The translations under genes were made by a program, and so were the position numbers. The notes beneath the pieces are model-generated. The model saw only the letters and a list, made by a program, of their open reading frames with translations. It searched no databases and was not told the DNA's origin. Below are positions 1-11,079 of a stretch of DNA of 64,000 nt, in pieces. Source of the stretch: Rhodamnia argentea (Eukaryota > Streptophyta > Magnoliopsida > Myrtales > Myrtaceae); NCBI RefSeq assembly GCF_020921035.1, contig NC_063160.1, positions 15,899,095 to 15,963,094 on the forward strand, read 5' to 3'. Numbering within the stretch: position 1 is the first letter of the stretch; each line of letters opens with the position of its first letter.

Positions 1-373
1 ATTTCCCTTCCAATTTCCCACCACTTCCCAAACAATTTCTCCTAACTCCAAGCGCATAAAGAGGGAACTGAGCAGAATCAGCACAAAGGAACAAGCTTCC
101 CTCACCTGGGCCGCCGTTTCCAGTGATGTTGAGAGACGAAACCCTAGAATCAAGGTCACAGGAGACGCCAAACCAATCACAGTGGCTGGACGCGCCCGAG
201 CTCGAATTCCAGCCGGAGAGGAGCCCCGACGGGTCGGGGAACGAGTTCTTGAGCTGGAGGAGGACCGATTCGTCGGAATCACCCCGAACGGCGACGAAGG
301 AGAAAGCCAAGAACAGGAAGAAAGTGGGCTTGACGGCGATGACCGGTAGCAATCGGAAAGCGGAGGAACCCAT
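1..373 (-). CDS. RPK2: LRR receptor-like kinase, RPK2/TOAD2 type (5' part, runs off window)
   Basis: First 124 codons of a leucine-rich-repeat receptor kinase on the minus strand. The ATG is at 373-371 and the frame is open to base 1. Residues 1-31 form a signal peptide with a hydrophobic FFLFLAFSFVAV core. The N-terminal LRR cap follows, with DSDESVLLQLKNSF, the Cys pair in CDWFGVSCD, and FPLYALGVRRNC. From memory these match Arabidopsis RPK2 (DSDKSVLLRFKK, CSWFGVSCD, FPLYGFGVRRDC). RPK2 acts at the plasma membrane in CLV3-peptide signalling, anther and embryo patterning. A GT-like splice donor at 105-104 looks tempting, but reading through it keeps the homology, so no intron is placed here. 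The LRR, membrane and kinase parts lie beyond the left edge. The family is sure; orthology with RPK2 rather than RPK1 is likely. Confidence 0.87.
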   Translation of the reverse strand, partial: MGSSAFRLLPVIAVKPTFFLFLAFSFVAVRGDSDESVLLQLKNSFPDPSGLLSGWNSSSGASSHCDWFGVSCDLDSRVSSLNITGNGGPGEGSLFLCADSAQFPLYALGVRRNCLGSGGKLEGK

Positions 374-720
374 CTCCAAACACCCAAAAGGGTGTCCAAG
401 ACCTGAAAAGCTCGAGCCTTTTTGCGTCTGTGTCGGTTCGGGAAGAGCCCTTCCTTTTCAGCGACGGGCGAAGAAGAGAGAGAAAACCCTAATTTCCGTC
501 ATGGGGAGAGTCCAACTGGTGTGGTCTCCGAGAAAACGCGTATGTGGAAGCTTTGATTTAGGCTGCGCTTCATTCTTCTTCGTTGTTGCTGTTGTTGTTG
601 TTGTTCTTCTTCTTCTTCTTCTTCCTCGTCTTCACTGTTTCCTTTTTCTTCTTCTTCTTCTTCTTTTTCTGTTTTTTTTTTTTTTTTTGTGCGCAAAAAG
701 CAGTAGCCAATAATTTTGCG
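374..720 (-). promoter_or_regulatory. RPK2 5' leader with GAA/CAA runs
   Basis: Upstream of the RPK2 start the transcript strand carries a long A-run, (GAA)n, and (CAA)n/(CAG) triplets at about 577-695. Such purine-rich 5' UTR tracts are common in plant receptor-kinase leaders. The length of the leader is inferred; no TATA box was assigned. Confidence 0.4.
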
Positions 721-899
721 TGTCCTCTGCGTTTTTCATAGATGTCGATGCGGGGGTTTTGTCGTTTTGAGTGGGGCTGGGGCCCAGTGGAAATACCATA
801 GTGTGGGTCGTTCTCTTCTCACACCTTTTTCTCTCTCCCTTTCTTCCTTTTTTTTTTTTTGAGAAAAAAAAAAAGAGAAATAATTAACACTTAAACATA

Positions 900-2620
900 C
901 TAATTGGCTCGATTAATTGTGTTTCATAAAAAAATTTTCCTACAAAGATTATCATGTTTGGACACTTGTTTGAAATGCTTCGTCTTCTTCGACAACCTGT
1001 ACACTCTTTAATCTGCATGCCTTTTGTCCCAATATAATCCCGGTAGTCGGATGGCGACGTCTTCAGAAATTAGCAATTATTTGATGTCGATGAGAAGGGT
1101 AATATTCAGAATAAATCCTATAAATATGCGAAATGTTGAGTGATTCACATAGAAAGAGTCATGACTACTAAAAAAAAAGTGAATAAACGGAAACACATTT
1201 TTCGATGAAAATGTAAATCACTAGCGAACTTTTATGAAAACTATTTTGCAAGATAAAGGTCGTGGCGGGGTTTCATACTTTTCTCGGAAGTTTCTTGCTC
1301 CGAAAAGCGAATTCCCAAAAAATATGCACTTATGGAAACGAGTTAATTATCGATGGCGGCTACAACTACATGCAGCAAATGGCAATGACTATAGGAGTCG
1401 AGTTTGTTATTGAGCATCAAGCGATTTCATGAAAAACGTGAAGTGAGACTTTTCTTTCCGGTGTCAAGTGAAGAAGGTGAGATTGATATATTTTCAATTA
1501 AGAATTCGACAATTTATTAACGTCCTTGAAGCCACTTGCTAAGAAATTGATCGAAAGAACACCGCGATTCTCGATTCGTTAGTTTTCGAGGAAGTGACTA
1601 ATCAGCACTGTGAACGTGCGGAAGAAAAGGGTTTTGATTTTTCTTGGTGGAGAAAAAGCAAGTTGATGAATTATCCAAAATTTGGTCTCTTGTTTTTTTT
1701 TTTTTTTTGTGGTGGAACGAAATTTGGTCATGATTCGAAGCTTCTTTTGCCTTTTTTGATTTGTTCTTACGTTTGAAGGGTTAATTAATGTCACGTCAAT
1801 TGCCGGGCCAATCAACACGTCGGACCCGTCAAACCAACGAGGCCTCGATGTGGTTGGTCGGGAGATTCCTCCGAAGCCCAACAGTCAAAACACATCGCAC
1901 CACCGAGGAATCCAAGTTGGCAATCTGAATTATCTGTTCATTTATCCGACAATTTCCAAAAAAAAAAAAAAAGTACATATGATTAGAAAAAAAATATTAA
2001 GGAAAAAGACTCGCGATTAGTTTTAAAATGGCGAGATGTCTGGCAATTTCATGCGAAACTCTGATAAATTATTGGACGAGACATTTCATAAAGCATCGAG
2101 GGATCGCGACTCGGACTGCGGCGGTCTCCCCCGTTAGGCCCCTCCACCTATCCTCAATTCTTGGTTGCTATCATCCCAAGCGTCGATGAAAATTAGGACA
2201 TGCCCGAGTCGTTCCGTCGTGTACCGAACGCCGTGGGTACTAATGCGCGCCGAAACCGATCTGTCTAATTCATCTCAAAGAAATGACTGATGGGTCGCGA
2301 CGGATCCGGATTGGTTGCGGCATATCTTTCAAAAGAATTCCAAATCCACCAGGGGAAGTACGTTCCTGTTCTCTATATCCAAGAAAACCAGTGGGAGTCC
2401 TCTGTTGAAACCGAGTTTTATATTCTTGATTTGTGTGTGTTCCATTAAGTAAAGCCTCCACCACTAAACCTAATCAAATCAGCTAATTACTTCAAATGTT
2501 ATCTCATCAGAGCGATCTGCGCGTACCATGTTGTTCACATGGGATATACAAATGAGAACCGGAAGAGCATGACCTGGGGAAGCTAATATCTAGACTCTAG
2601 GGAACAGGACAGGGTTACAG
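900..2620. other. Intergenic, AT-rich, nothing recognised
   Basis: About 1.7 kb between the RPK2 promoter side and the open frame at 2633. Short open frames here lack similarity I can name. T/A homopolymers sit at 1689-1707 and 1961-1974. No inverted ends or target duplications were seen. Confidence 0.5.
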
Positions 2621-2632
2621 TATGTCTTAACT

Positions 2633-3268
2633 ATGGTTAGCATTGCAGAAGTTGGTCATCCGATTCACGGGCTGATGCTCCTGAGCGATGGGCGATGTCG
2701 GTCTGAGGTAGGCGGTCCGATGTTAGAGCGAGTTTGCGCTTGGTTGCACCGCCAGTTCCGAAGGTGGTCGGCAAATCGTGATAGTTTGAGCTTTCGTGTT
2801 TCTTTCCGCCTATCCATTTTTCATGGGATACAGAAGTTCTTGTGTATTTATATGCTTCATCAGCTGGTTCTCACCAATACTATGCTTGGCACGTATCTGG
2901 CAGCATTAACTTTGAAGACTCTTGTGGAAGCATGTGCAGTTAGAATGTCTACAGCTAACTCGCGGCGAGTCGTCCGAATTAGTCCCGGTTCTGGACGTGT
3001 TAAAACCAACATAATATTACATCAATCAAGGCCGTACATCCTAGACAAAATTGTGCGCGTGTGGGCATGCTTTTATTCTGTTCTAGCGACTCTTGGCAAG
3101 ATCAATTTGGCGTTCGAGTTAATCTTGGAGGAGTTTTCGCACCGAGAGTCACACATAGATCTTTGCACGTTCTCTAGCTTTTGGAAACTCGACAGGAATT
3201 GGGTTACACCGGCGCATCAGATAATGCGACGGCATCGTTTTTTGTATATGGACTTCCGTTGCCTTTGA
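2633..3268 (+). other. Unexplained open frame, 211 codons, doubtful gene
   Basis: The longest open stretch in the first 4 kb. It is rich in Arg, Leu and Ser, has no domain I recognise, no repeats and no convincing signal peptide. A 63-codon frame overlaps its 3' end on the other strand. Both flanks are AT-rich. Its length is unusual for random sequence of this composition, so it is recorded, but no homologue comes to mind and it may be a relic or chance. Confidence 0.15.
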
Positions 3269-3713
3269 GCTCATTACGTTGCTTCTGTCGATGACCAATT
3301 GTTCAGAACATAAAGTGATGTAACAAAATTGGAATATCATGCACCAGATCGAACCACATTCGATTGCAAGGGGAGAACTCGGGAAAATGAGTTGAGAGGT
3401 TGCGAGAATGATCTCCTTTTACATATATAATCATCTTCTCCGAAACTCACACGAGATTCGTAACCGCTACTCCTAATTACCATCTGTCTTTCTCTCTATA
3501 ATCCGAGTTAATACACATGATGCAGGTGTGCAAACCGACCAAAGCTAAGCAGAATGCACATGGTAAGATATCGTTAGCTAGATCGGCAATGCTTGATAGC
3601 AGCATGCATATAATGCCGGCCTGTTATAGAATCTAAAGGGAAGAGAGGCGCCTTAAACTCTCAGTTGGATTGATGAAACGGACAGGCACCGGGAGACGAC
3701 TGCGTGACGTGTC

Positions 3714-4971
3714 TTACTTCGGCTTGAGAGAGATCGAACAGCGGAACGAACAGCAAGAGAAGCAAGAGAACCAGTTGGTCAAAGTAGTCCTCCCTGTTGT
3801 CGCTTGCCTTCGCTGAGATTGCTCCGGCAATAACTCCGACGAGTGTTCGTTCTTCGATCCCTCCTTCATCGAGGGCTTCTTTCCTTCTGACGTCCCTCCC
3901 AGTCTGACCCGAACAAAGTCCAATCGTTAGGCTTCGGGCAGGTTTAAAAAACACTAGTGGACATGAAGAGAAACAAACCTATTTGCTCACATGTCTGATA
4001 AAAAAAAAAAAAGTGAAAAACTGACACCTTATGCATAAGAAAGGGAATGAAACAGTAAATCCAATTGCTCTATGGAGAATGAACTACCTGATGCACTAAA
4101 CGCTACTGGTTACCGATCGATCTCAGACTAATTCGACTATGACTGACAGAAAGAAACCAAAACTAAATGGGATTGCCGCTTACATTGGGAATGCAAAGGA
4201 AGCGGTGCTCGTGCCGCTCCCGTCAGACCGAGTAGACATGCTCGTGGAATTTCGGACATGCTCAGTAGGTTGCATCTTTTCCTTGGCATTGTCATCTTCA
4301 CCTTTCTTGATATCTACGTTGCTGGATCTGGGAGACGCTTCGTCGGGGAGTAATTCAGTTATTTGGGGTGATGGCTTCGCTAAATCAGCAATCTGGTTCA
4401 CGGACGATGATCTCGGGCTTTCCTGCTGAGGCCCCACAGCCTCTGCCACAGGGGGCAGGGCGGTTGGGACGCTGAACACCTCATCGAGCTTGGTTAATTC
4501 ACCCGACTTATACAGCAAGAAAGCCTGATCCCTAGAGAAGCTGTTGTTTCCCATGTGAATGCTAAACAAGGATTCATTAGAAGCGACACTCCAGTCCGTC
4601 GGGTTCGCCGGCTTGCTACTAAAGACAGCTGCTGGAATCCTATTCGGGTCATAGCCAGCAGGTCGTCCTGCCATGTAACTCAAGGGAAGCGGAGAGGTGA
4701 TCTCGCCATGTGTGCTCGAGATTGGAGCTTGAGCATAACTCTCTGATGGGAAGAGTCCTTCGAGATCTTGCGAAGAACGATTCGATTTCGGCAAGGAATC
4801 ACTCTCATCTCGATCGGTGAGGGTTGAATCCGACAAAGAGTCGGGCTCCAATGAAGAAGAGGAAGAAGAAGGAGAGGCTTTTTTTCTCGGTAGCGTATGT
4901 GTTTCATTGCAGGTGTCGTCAAAATGAACCTTCAAGTGCTTACCACTTTCCTTCTCAGCCTCTCTATCCAT
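3714..4971 (-). CDS. Plant-specific protein, FAFPIL motif and WFSCFSCC tail, 325 aa
   Basis: Two coding exons, 4971-4184 and 3903-3714, 978 bases, 325 aa plus stop. Read without splicing, exon 1 would end at a chance TAA just after FAFPM. A donor AT|GTAAGC lies at the border 4184/4183 and an acceptor GGGTCAG|A at 3903. Joining them gives FAFPIL at the seam and a Cys-rich tail WFSCFSCC (residues 307-314). From memory, a plant-only protein family carries the same FAFP[IV]L and WFSCFSCC signatures, together with the middle motif GYDPNRIPAAVFSSKPANP and NESLFSIHMGNNSFSRDQ. The N-terminus is acidic and Ser-rich with a six-Ser run. The function of the family is unknown to me. A nuclear or membrane-anchored role through the Cys tail is only a guess. 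A leader intron is likely at 5497-5011 (CTG|GTACGT ... GTGTAG|G). Confidence 0.85.
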
Positions 4972-5875
4972 AGGATGAATGATCTCAAGATGCCAAAGCC
5001 CACGGAGGTCCTACACTGAGCCATTGAAGGGTTAAGTTAAGCTACGCAGACCGATCAAGCCGAATCATTTTTCGGAATCACAGCAAATAATTCAATCACT
5101 AGCATGGTTCTAACGATAAGGATCAGGGAGATGGTGGCTTAACAAGCACATAAACAACTTCGGATACACATATTTCGACTTCGGGACCAGACGAAGTTCA
5201 TTCCGAGGAGATTTGGCTTATGGTAAGATCCACTACATAACCATCGGAACCCTTTGCGAACCGGAACTTCATACGAAGAATGCAGAATCTTCGCAATTGA
5301 GAATTGCTTAATAGGACGCAAAAATTCTTTATAAGCAGCGCAGCGCACAGGAACACAGTAAAAACTCGAGACCCGTCATGCATATCGCCCTTGCCATGCT
5401 TAATCACTCACCTAATGATATTGGCTCGATCCACGAAACGACGCGATCTTAATGACTACGCATTCAATCAAATCAGCAAGAAGAGGAGGCAACGTACCAG
5501 AAGACAAAGCTCCAGCTGATGAAATCAAATCGAGACGGGCCGAGTTTCCACGGGGGAATCGCCCGAATCGGGTCACAAGGGGATCTCGAGTGCCGCGATC
5601 GGCTAGAAGGAGTACGAGAAGGGGATGGTGAATTGGAGCAGGAAGGAGGAGGGGGAGGGGGACAACAAGGGGTTTGACAGCTTGATGGTAATAAGAAGGG
5701 GGGAAAGAGAAGAGCGAGTTAAAGAAAGAAAAAGGAAGGCGCGGAGACGATTTCGGTGGGTGTTTCTTCAGTTCGCGCCGGAAAGAGAGCGAGCGAGGGA
5801 GAGAGAGAGAGAGAGAGGATTTCTTCCTAGGCGAGAAGAGAAATCGTAACCGCATTAACCGTTTTTCAAACTGAG
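4972..5875 (-). promoter_or_regulatory. 5' UTR with leader intron and promoter of the 3714-4971 gene
   Basis: On the minus strand, exon sequence above 5498 leads into donor CTG|GTACGT; the matching acceptor is GTGTAG|GACC at 5010. Above it lies a CT-rich leader: the plus strand shows a GA run at 5799-5817. Open frames here on both strands are low-complexity shadows of this leader. Confidence 0.55.
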
Positions 5876-6367
5876 CTCGCGTTTTTACAGTTCAGCAGCA
5901 AAACCTAACACGAAGGCTTGGGACTTCCACTTTGACCTTTTTAGGCTCGAAATTGAGGAAAAAAGGATGTTTTTTTAAGGAGTGAGGGCAAACAAAATTG
6001 GTCGCAGAAAACCTGTTTGTTCATACAACGTTGGACGAGCACGAACGGCAAAAGGATAAAAAAAAAAAATTCGTGTCGGTAAGTTTCTAGGTGTGTTGAT
6101 GAGTTTTAAATATGATTGATAAAGAAATGACTCGACAAATTGCTTGTATAATAAGTTGTCACTAAAATTTTCTAACTTTGTTTGGTCGTTTTACAAATAA
6201 CTAACAGTATTATTGAGTTACCCCACTTTGATCAGCGTAACTTGAGATTGTGCTAAAGGTTCCAGCTCTTACGCGACATTATGGACCTCAAATGGAATGG
6301 GCTACCCATTTTTCCAAGTGAAGTTAGTATCTTCGTCTCGACTTACGAACTCTTATTTGAGCTATTA

Positions 6368-7153
6368 GGTTCTGTTTGCTTCGCGAAAGATAACGTTCTT
6401 ATAGGGGAAGTCATTTTTCAGGAGAATGACAATATTTTTTCGGTGTTTGGCCCTGAAAATGTATTGGAAAATAATTTCCGTCGTTTGGAATGAAAAATCT
6501 GATTTAATCTTCCTAAGATAGACATGCACTATTAGGATGCTAGTAACTTGCACGTGGGCAACAAGGAAATTTGGTGCAGGCACCAAGGTCCCACATGGGC
6601 AACAAGGGAACTTGGTACAGGCACCTGGGTCCCGAGATCGGCCTCGATGGACCCCACTTGGGAGCTAGGGATCGGGGGCACGAGCACCTGTGACCTAGGC
6701 TAAGCCTTGATGGATTGTGGCGCGAGCGCCCGGGTACCGAGCCCGGCCTCGATGGACCCGAATGTGGGCATCGGTGTCTCGAGCCCGGCCTCGATGGACC
6801 CCAAGCATGGTCACCACGATCCCGGGCCTCGACCTCGATATTCCTTGGCTCGAGCACTAGAGACCCGAGCTTGAGTGTCGAGGATTGGAGCACGACCTTT
6901 GTAGACTCGGGCCCGGCCTCGATAGACTTGGCCTTTGATGCCGAAGACCCGAAAATACGATGGGATACCTATCTAAGCATAGAGTTTCGGTCCATCACCG
7001 ATACTTAGTCATATTTGGAAAAGTGATTTTTGATTTTTTAAAGATTAAATCATTTTACTGAATTTAAGCATACGAAAAACATTTTTCGTAGGCTCATTTT
7101 CCTAAGCGAACCAAACTCCGAAAAATAAGAAAAAAAATTTCCGCAAAACAACC
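6368..7153. mobile_element. Tourist/PIF-Harbinger-like MITE, copy 1
   Basis: The left end GGTTCTGTTTGCTTCGCGAA and the reverse complement of the right end (GGTTGTTTTGCGGAAA) form imperfect terminal inverted repeats. The element is flanked on both sides by TTA (6365-6367 and 7154-7156), the 3-bp target duplication typical of PIF/Harbinger elements. Its core (about 6545-6990) is strikingly GC-rich and holds repeated pieces of CCCGGCCTCGATGGACCC (about 6634, 6742, 6784, 6912). No transposase is present. The open frames inside are artefacts of the GC-rich core. Confidence 0.8.
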
Positions 7154-7459
7154 TTAGTAATGTTTATCTGAATGATTTCGACTTACTAGTTATTAATAAC
7201 TCATTAATTTCTATTGAATTCGCCGACTCTTTTATAAGACTATGTAACTCATTGGAGTTGTGGTTAAGTTGCTTTGTTAGAACGAGCCAAATATTTGAAG
7301 AAGAGCCCTCAATGAAACATAACAGTGAAATTTCGGGGATAGGACACCTACCTATGTAAGGACAAGAAAGGCCCGGTTCATAAACATTATCCAGCAAAGA
7401 ACACCTCTGCCTCAAACACTAAGCTATCGGTTTGCAGTTGAAGATTACACACGACATCA

Positions 7460-8679
7460 ATGGAACGAGCCTTACAGATGCAGATTCAACGCGCCGCGGC
7501 ATGGAACCTGAGCGGTAAGCTAAGCTCTTCTCTTTTTTCCTTTTTCTTGTCCCTAGTCTCGGGGCTTCACAAGTCCCCGGCATCTCTCAAAACTACCGTC
7601 TTTTCAAATTCCCGGACTTCACATGATTCTGGAGCTGGACTCTGAGGATTAGAAGTTTTCGTTCATGATAGGATCAGGGTTTCGGACCGAGATGCCGATT
7701 GTTTTTTCCTTGGATATTTACTGAGTGGCAGTCTGAAAATGATGCACAGGAGGTGTTAGCCTTTTTATGAGAGAGTAACCGAAGACAACTCTTCAATGCT
7801 AAATCTGTAGTAGGAATGAGAAGAACTAGCTGATCGATTTGATACCGTCTTCACGAATAAAAGACATGAAGATGCCAATAAGCAAGATTTCTTCTTTTCA
7901 ACAACGAGGGCATTAGTTAAAGAGCTCAACAACTGTGGGATTTACATAGTATAGACATTGCAACAAGGTAGAATGGGATCGAATATGATTGACTGAGAAG
8001 ATTATATCTCATTGGCTACTGTGTAATCACTGATAGAGTGATTGTTCTTATTTCCGGGCTTTGCTTTGTTGCAGGCGAAACTACTTCGAGGAGTAAAATG
8101 AGGACCTCTTTTATCGAAGCAAATTCCGTAGGTGCCGTTCAGTTCTCCCATCCCTCCGAACGCCTCAAACTGCACAAGACGAAGAACCATCTGAAGAACA
8201 TAGAGAAGGTACATGTGCATCTGTATGTCGTTCTTTGTCGATTAGGCGAAAGCATCCGGGATCTGCTTCTTATTGTTTCATTCCTACAGGAAAAGAAGTC
8301 TTCTTTTTTCTTAGTCAAGTTGCTTAATTATGTTTCTTCTCCATAAACAATGATCGAACTTCAAGGAATTGTCGTCCAATGTGATATCTGTCTTTATTAT
8401 GCTCAGATATTTGCAATCAGGCGGAGACGGGCCTATCAGCGCACCGAGACTTACGTGCTACTGGAACCGGGACAAGAAGAGAGATTCGTGTCCGAAGAAG
8501 AGCTAAAGGCCAAGCTCAAAGATTGGCTGGAGAACTGGCCACGCAAATCTCTCCCTCCTGACCTCGCTCAATACGAAACTCTTGACGATGCCGTCTCCTA
8601 CCTTGTGAGCTCTGTCTGTGAGCTCGAAATAGATGGCGATGTGGGCTCAATCCAATGGTACGAGGTCCGCCTAGAGTGA
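7460..8679 (+). CDS. CRR7: CRR7, chloroplast NDH complex assembly factor, 153 aa
   Basis: Three exons, 7460-7514, 8075-8208 and 8407-8679, all with GT-AG borders, 462 bases. The N-terminus (residues 1-60) is basic and Ser/Thr-containing, as expected of a plastid transit peptide. The conserved body begins at [20 protein letters not shown] and ends [20 protein letters not shown], as in Arabidopsis CHLORORESPIRATORY REDUCTION 7 (156 aa from memory). CRR7 is a stromal factor needed to assemble subcomplex A of the chloroplast NADH dehydrogenase-like complex, which works in cyclic electron flow around photosystem I. The first ATG in the leader was taken as start. It converges with the small gene at 9117-9768. 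Confidence 0.93.
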
Positions 8680-9116
8680 CCGAAGCAATGGCCAGAACAT
8701 AAATTAGTGTGCTCCGCTGTATTTCTCAGATACACAAAGTACTTGTATCGGTCTGCGGTGAATTACTTTGATACTTCATCGAATGGAAGAAGTCAATCGG
8801 AGCGACATTAAATAAGAAGCCATTTGCATTGTTAACTCCTTTCTTGTTCTTAAGAGTATATCAGAAGAGTGCGCTGAACACAATTAAGCAGTAACAGAAC
8901 ATTAATTTCCACGAGACATTGCGTAATGTTTACAGAGAATCGTCTTATACCAAAAGAATATTACAATCAGATGGTACATCAGTCGAAAGTAAAAACAAGT
9001 TGAGCTTTCCCGCAAAATCCCAGAAGACTTTTTCTGCATCACCAGCGGTGCAGGCTATTGGATCTCATGTTATATCGGGTAAGACGTGCCGAGTCGCATA
9101 ATCCTTCAGTTCGGAG

Positions 9117-9768
9117 TTAATGAAAGAGACCCGCATCTGGAACCAGCGAGCCGGGAACCTGCAAATTTGGCAAAATTGGATTCTAAGACCATAAGAGTCC
9201 CAAGAAATTACATATAGCGAAAAACAAGACCCTAAGCAAGCAAGACCATGTTTGGTAAGCGACGATGCAATTGAGAAGTTAAGGATACCTTGAGCTGATC
9301 TTTACTAGGCGGCAAGACGATGCCACCTTTTCTGCTTCGGGCGAGGAGGCCTTTTGTGACGGGAGACACCATCAGATCAGTTGGGCTGCGATACCTTCAC
9401 GTGAAAGATGCACAAACCAGTTCAAACGGAAACTACCGAAGAGGAAAATAAAAAGCAAAATAAAAATCAAAGTCAAAATCAGAACTTGATGCAAATTGCT
9501 AACACGAGAGAGCGGGGGCAGGCAAACCCTTGATCCGATACCTTTCAGGGTACTTGAAAGCCTTGGGGACTTTGAGGCGATCCGGCGTGCAGGGTCTGCG
9601 CAGCTCGCCGGGGACCCGAGAAATCCGGCAACTTTCTTGTGATTGCGGGGGTTTCGGAGGGGGAGTTGTGGTCGTGCACTTGTGCTCCAAGCTGGTGTTG
9701 CTCTTGCTGTTGTTCTCCGATAGGACCGCGACACTAACCGGCGAATCAACCACCTGCTGCTGCTCCAT
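9117..9768 (-). CDS. Small conserved plant protein of unknown function, 121 aa
   Basis: Three exons on the minus strand: 9768-9542, 9385-9289 and 9158-9117 (227+97+42 bases). Borders are GAAAG|GTATCG, CGCAG|CC, CAAG|GTATCC and TGCAG|GTT, and all phases agree. Residues 1-45 are Ser/Thr/Pro/Gln-rich with TTTTPPPKPPQSQ. Residues 46-121 look like a conserved body: LRRPCTPDRLKVPKAFKYPE, SPTDLMVSPVTKGLLARSR, GGIVLPPSKDQLK, ending VPDAGLFH. Ser/Thr-Pro sites (TPDR, SPTD, SPVTK) suggest a kinase target, but I cannot name the family with certainty. No signal peptide or membrane segment. It is divergent from the EXO70 gene. A GA run and a TG run (9823-9872) lie in its leader. Confidence 0.75.
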
Positions 9769-10099
9769 CAGGGACTCTTAAGTCTTCTATCGCCGTAAGC
9801 AGCCGATGTCCAAGCCACCGGAGAGAGAGAGAGAGAGAGAGAAGGCGTTGAATTGAATGATGTGTGTGTGTGGGGACAGTTTGTGAGGGGGGTTGTATTT
9901 GAGCAGAGAGACAAGGGAGATCGTGGGGCTGTTACCGTTTGAGGATGAGGAAGAGAGGGACTATTTTCTAACGGTCAAATTTGGTGTTCTGGCTCAACTT
10001 GTCTGACTGTGGAATGGGCCGTGCCTGCCATTAGCACCCAAGGCCCATCGGGCCACATAGGCATGGGAGGGTGCTTTTGGGCTGGCTTGGACAATGCTA
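9769..10099 (-). promoter_or_regulatory. Leader/promoter of the 9117-9768 gene
   Basis: Holds (GA)n at about 9823-9842 and (TG)n at 9862-9872, CT/CA-rich on the transcript. GGCCCA/TGGGCC-type motifs appear near 10016-10055 (for example gcccatcgggcc), similar to site II elements of plant housekeeping promoters. Confidence 0.4.
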
Positions 10100-10109
10100 T
10101 TTTAACTTT

Positions 10110-10971
10110 GGGCTAATTCCCTAAAAAAAAAACACCAACTTTAGGTCTAATGATGATTCTGGCCCAAACTTTTTTTTGTTTAATAAAAAAGCATCAACTT
10201 TATGTCCAATTACGATTCTGGCCCGAACTTTTTTTCATCCCATGAAAAACCGCCAATTTTAACTCAAGTACCAAATCCGGCCGTCATTATTGTAGATTTC
10301 ATCTTCAAACCTGTTGAACACGCTTGTTTCTGGAAATATTTTAGCGGCTCGTTCAATTGCTACAAGTGCAGACCTGTTTCGGCTTTCAGAGATGTATACC
10401 TTTTAGTAGGAAAGCATCATTTTCAACATCTTTGGCAGCTTCGCTTGCCTTCAAAAGTTGCACAAACAGAAAAAATTAGATGATAAAATGCCTCAACCAT
10501 TAGCAATCGGTGTCCTTCTTTTGTTGGTGACCACATATTTAATCTACTTCATCTTACAAACTTACTGGAGAAGAGTATTGTAGCTGAATAATGAAGAAAT
10601 CAGCATGAAGTTACTGCATACACCAAAGCCCGAAACGCATCATGTTTACTAACTCAATTCCTAAATACTAAACATTAAGAGTTTTCACCGGCTCCTCTTC
10701 AAACATAGATAGTGCGAGTGCCTCAAATACTTCTTGATCGCCTAAATCGATCATTCAATGACTAAACTTTTTCTAATTCATGACAATGGCGATACCCCTT
10801 AATGTAACTCAATACAAATTCTTCATTAAACGAGACTTAATTAGTTCCAAATTAATGGCGGTCGGATTTGGGACTTAAAGTTAAAGTTGGTGATTTTTCA
10901 TGGGATGAAAAAAAGTTCGGGCCAAAATTGTCATTAGACCTAAAGTTAATGCTTTTTTACGGAATTAGCCC
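10110..10971. mobile_element. MULE-type MITE with ~190-bp inverted repeats and perfect 10-bp target duplication
   Basis: The left end GGGCTAATTCCCTAAAAAA and the reverse complement of the right end (GGGCTAATTCCGTAAAAAA) match, and the similarity runs about 190 bp inward (ggtctaatga..., catcccatgaaaaa, aaatccggccg). A perfect direct repeat TTTTAACTTT flanks the element (10100-10109 and 10972-10981). Long terminal repeats plus a 9-11 bp duplication are the hallmark of Mutator-like elements. The core has no transposase; the 93-codon frame at 10202 lies partly in the terminal repeat and is not a gene. Confidence 0.87.
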
Positions 10972-11079
10972 TTTTAACTTTTGAAGTTTGGTACAATGTG
11001 ATTGGGACCAATTTGGCACAAACAATTCAGATACAACTCATTGGAAAAAAATTACCAAAAAATGCATAGGAGTGCCATT

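Noticed and set aside
101-108. Splice donor (CAG|GTGAG) in RPK2
   Set aside because: Reading through keeps clear RPK2 similarity (FPLYALGVRRNC) to the window edge, so no intron is needed.
123-713. 196-codon plus-strand open frame
   Set aside because: Mirror of the RPK2 exon on the minus strand; the second half is a low-complexity leader.
3661-3954. 97-codon minus-strand frame with a Leu-rich stretch resembling a membrane segment
   Set aside because: The other frame of the same bases gives the Cys-rich tail that joins in phase with the upstream exon.
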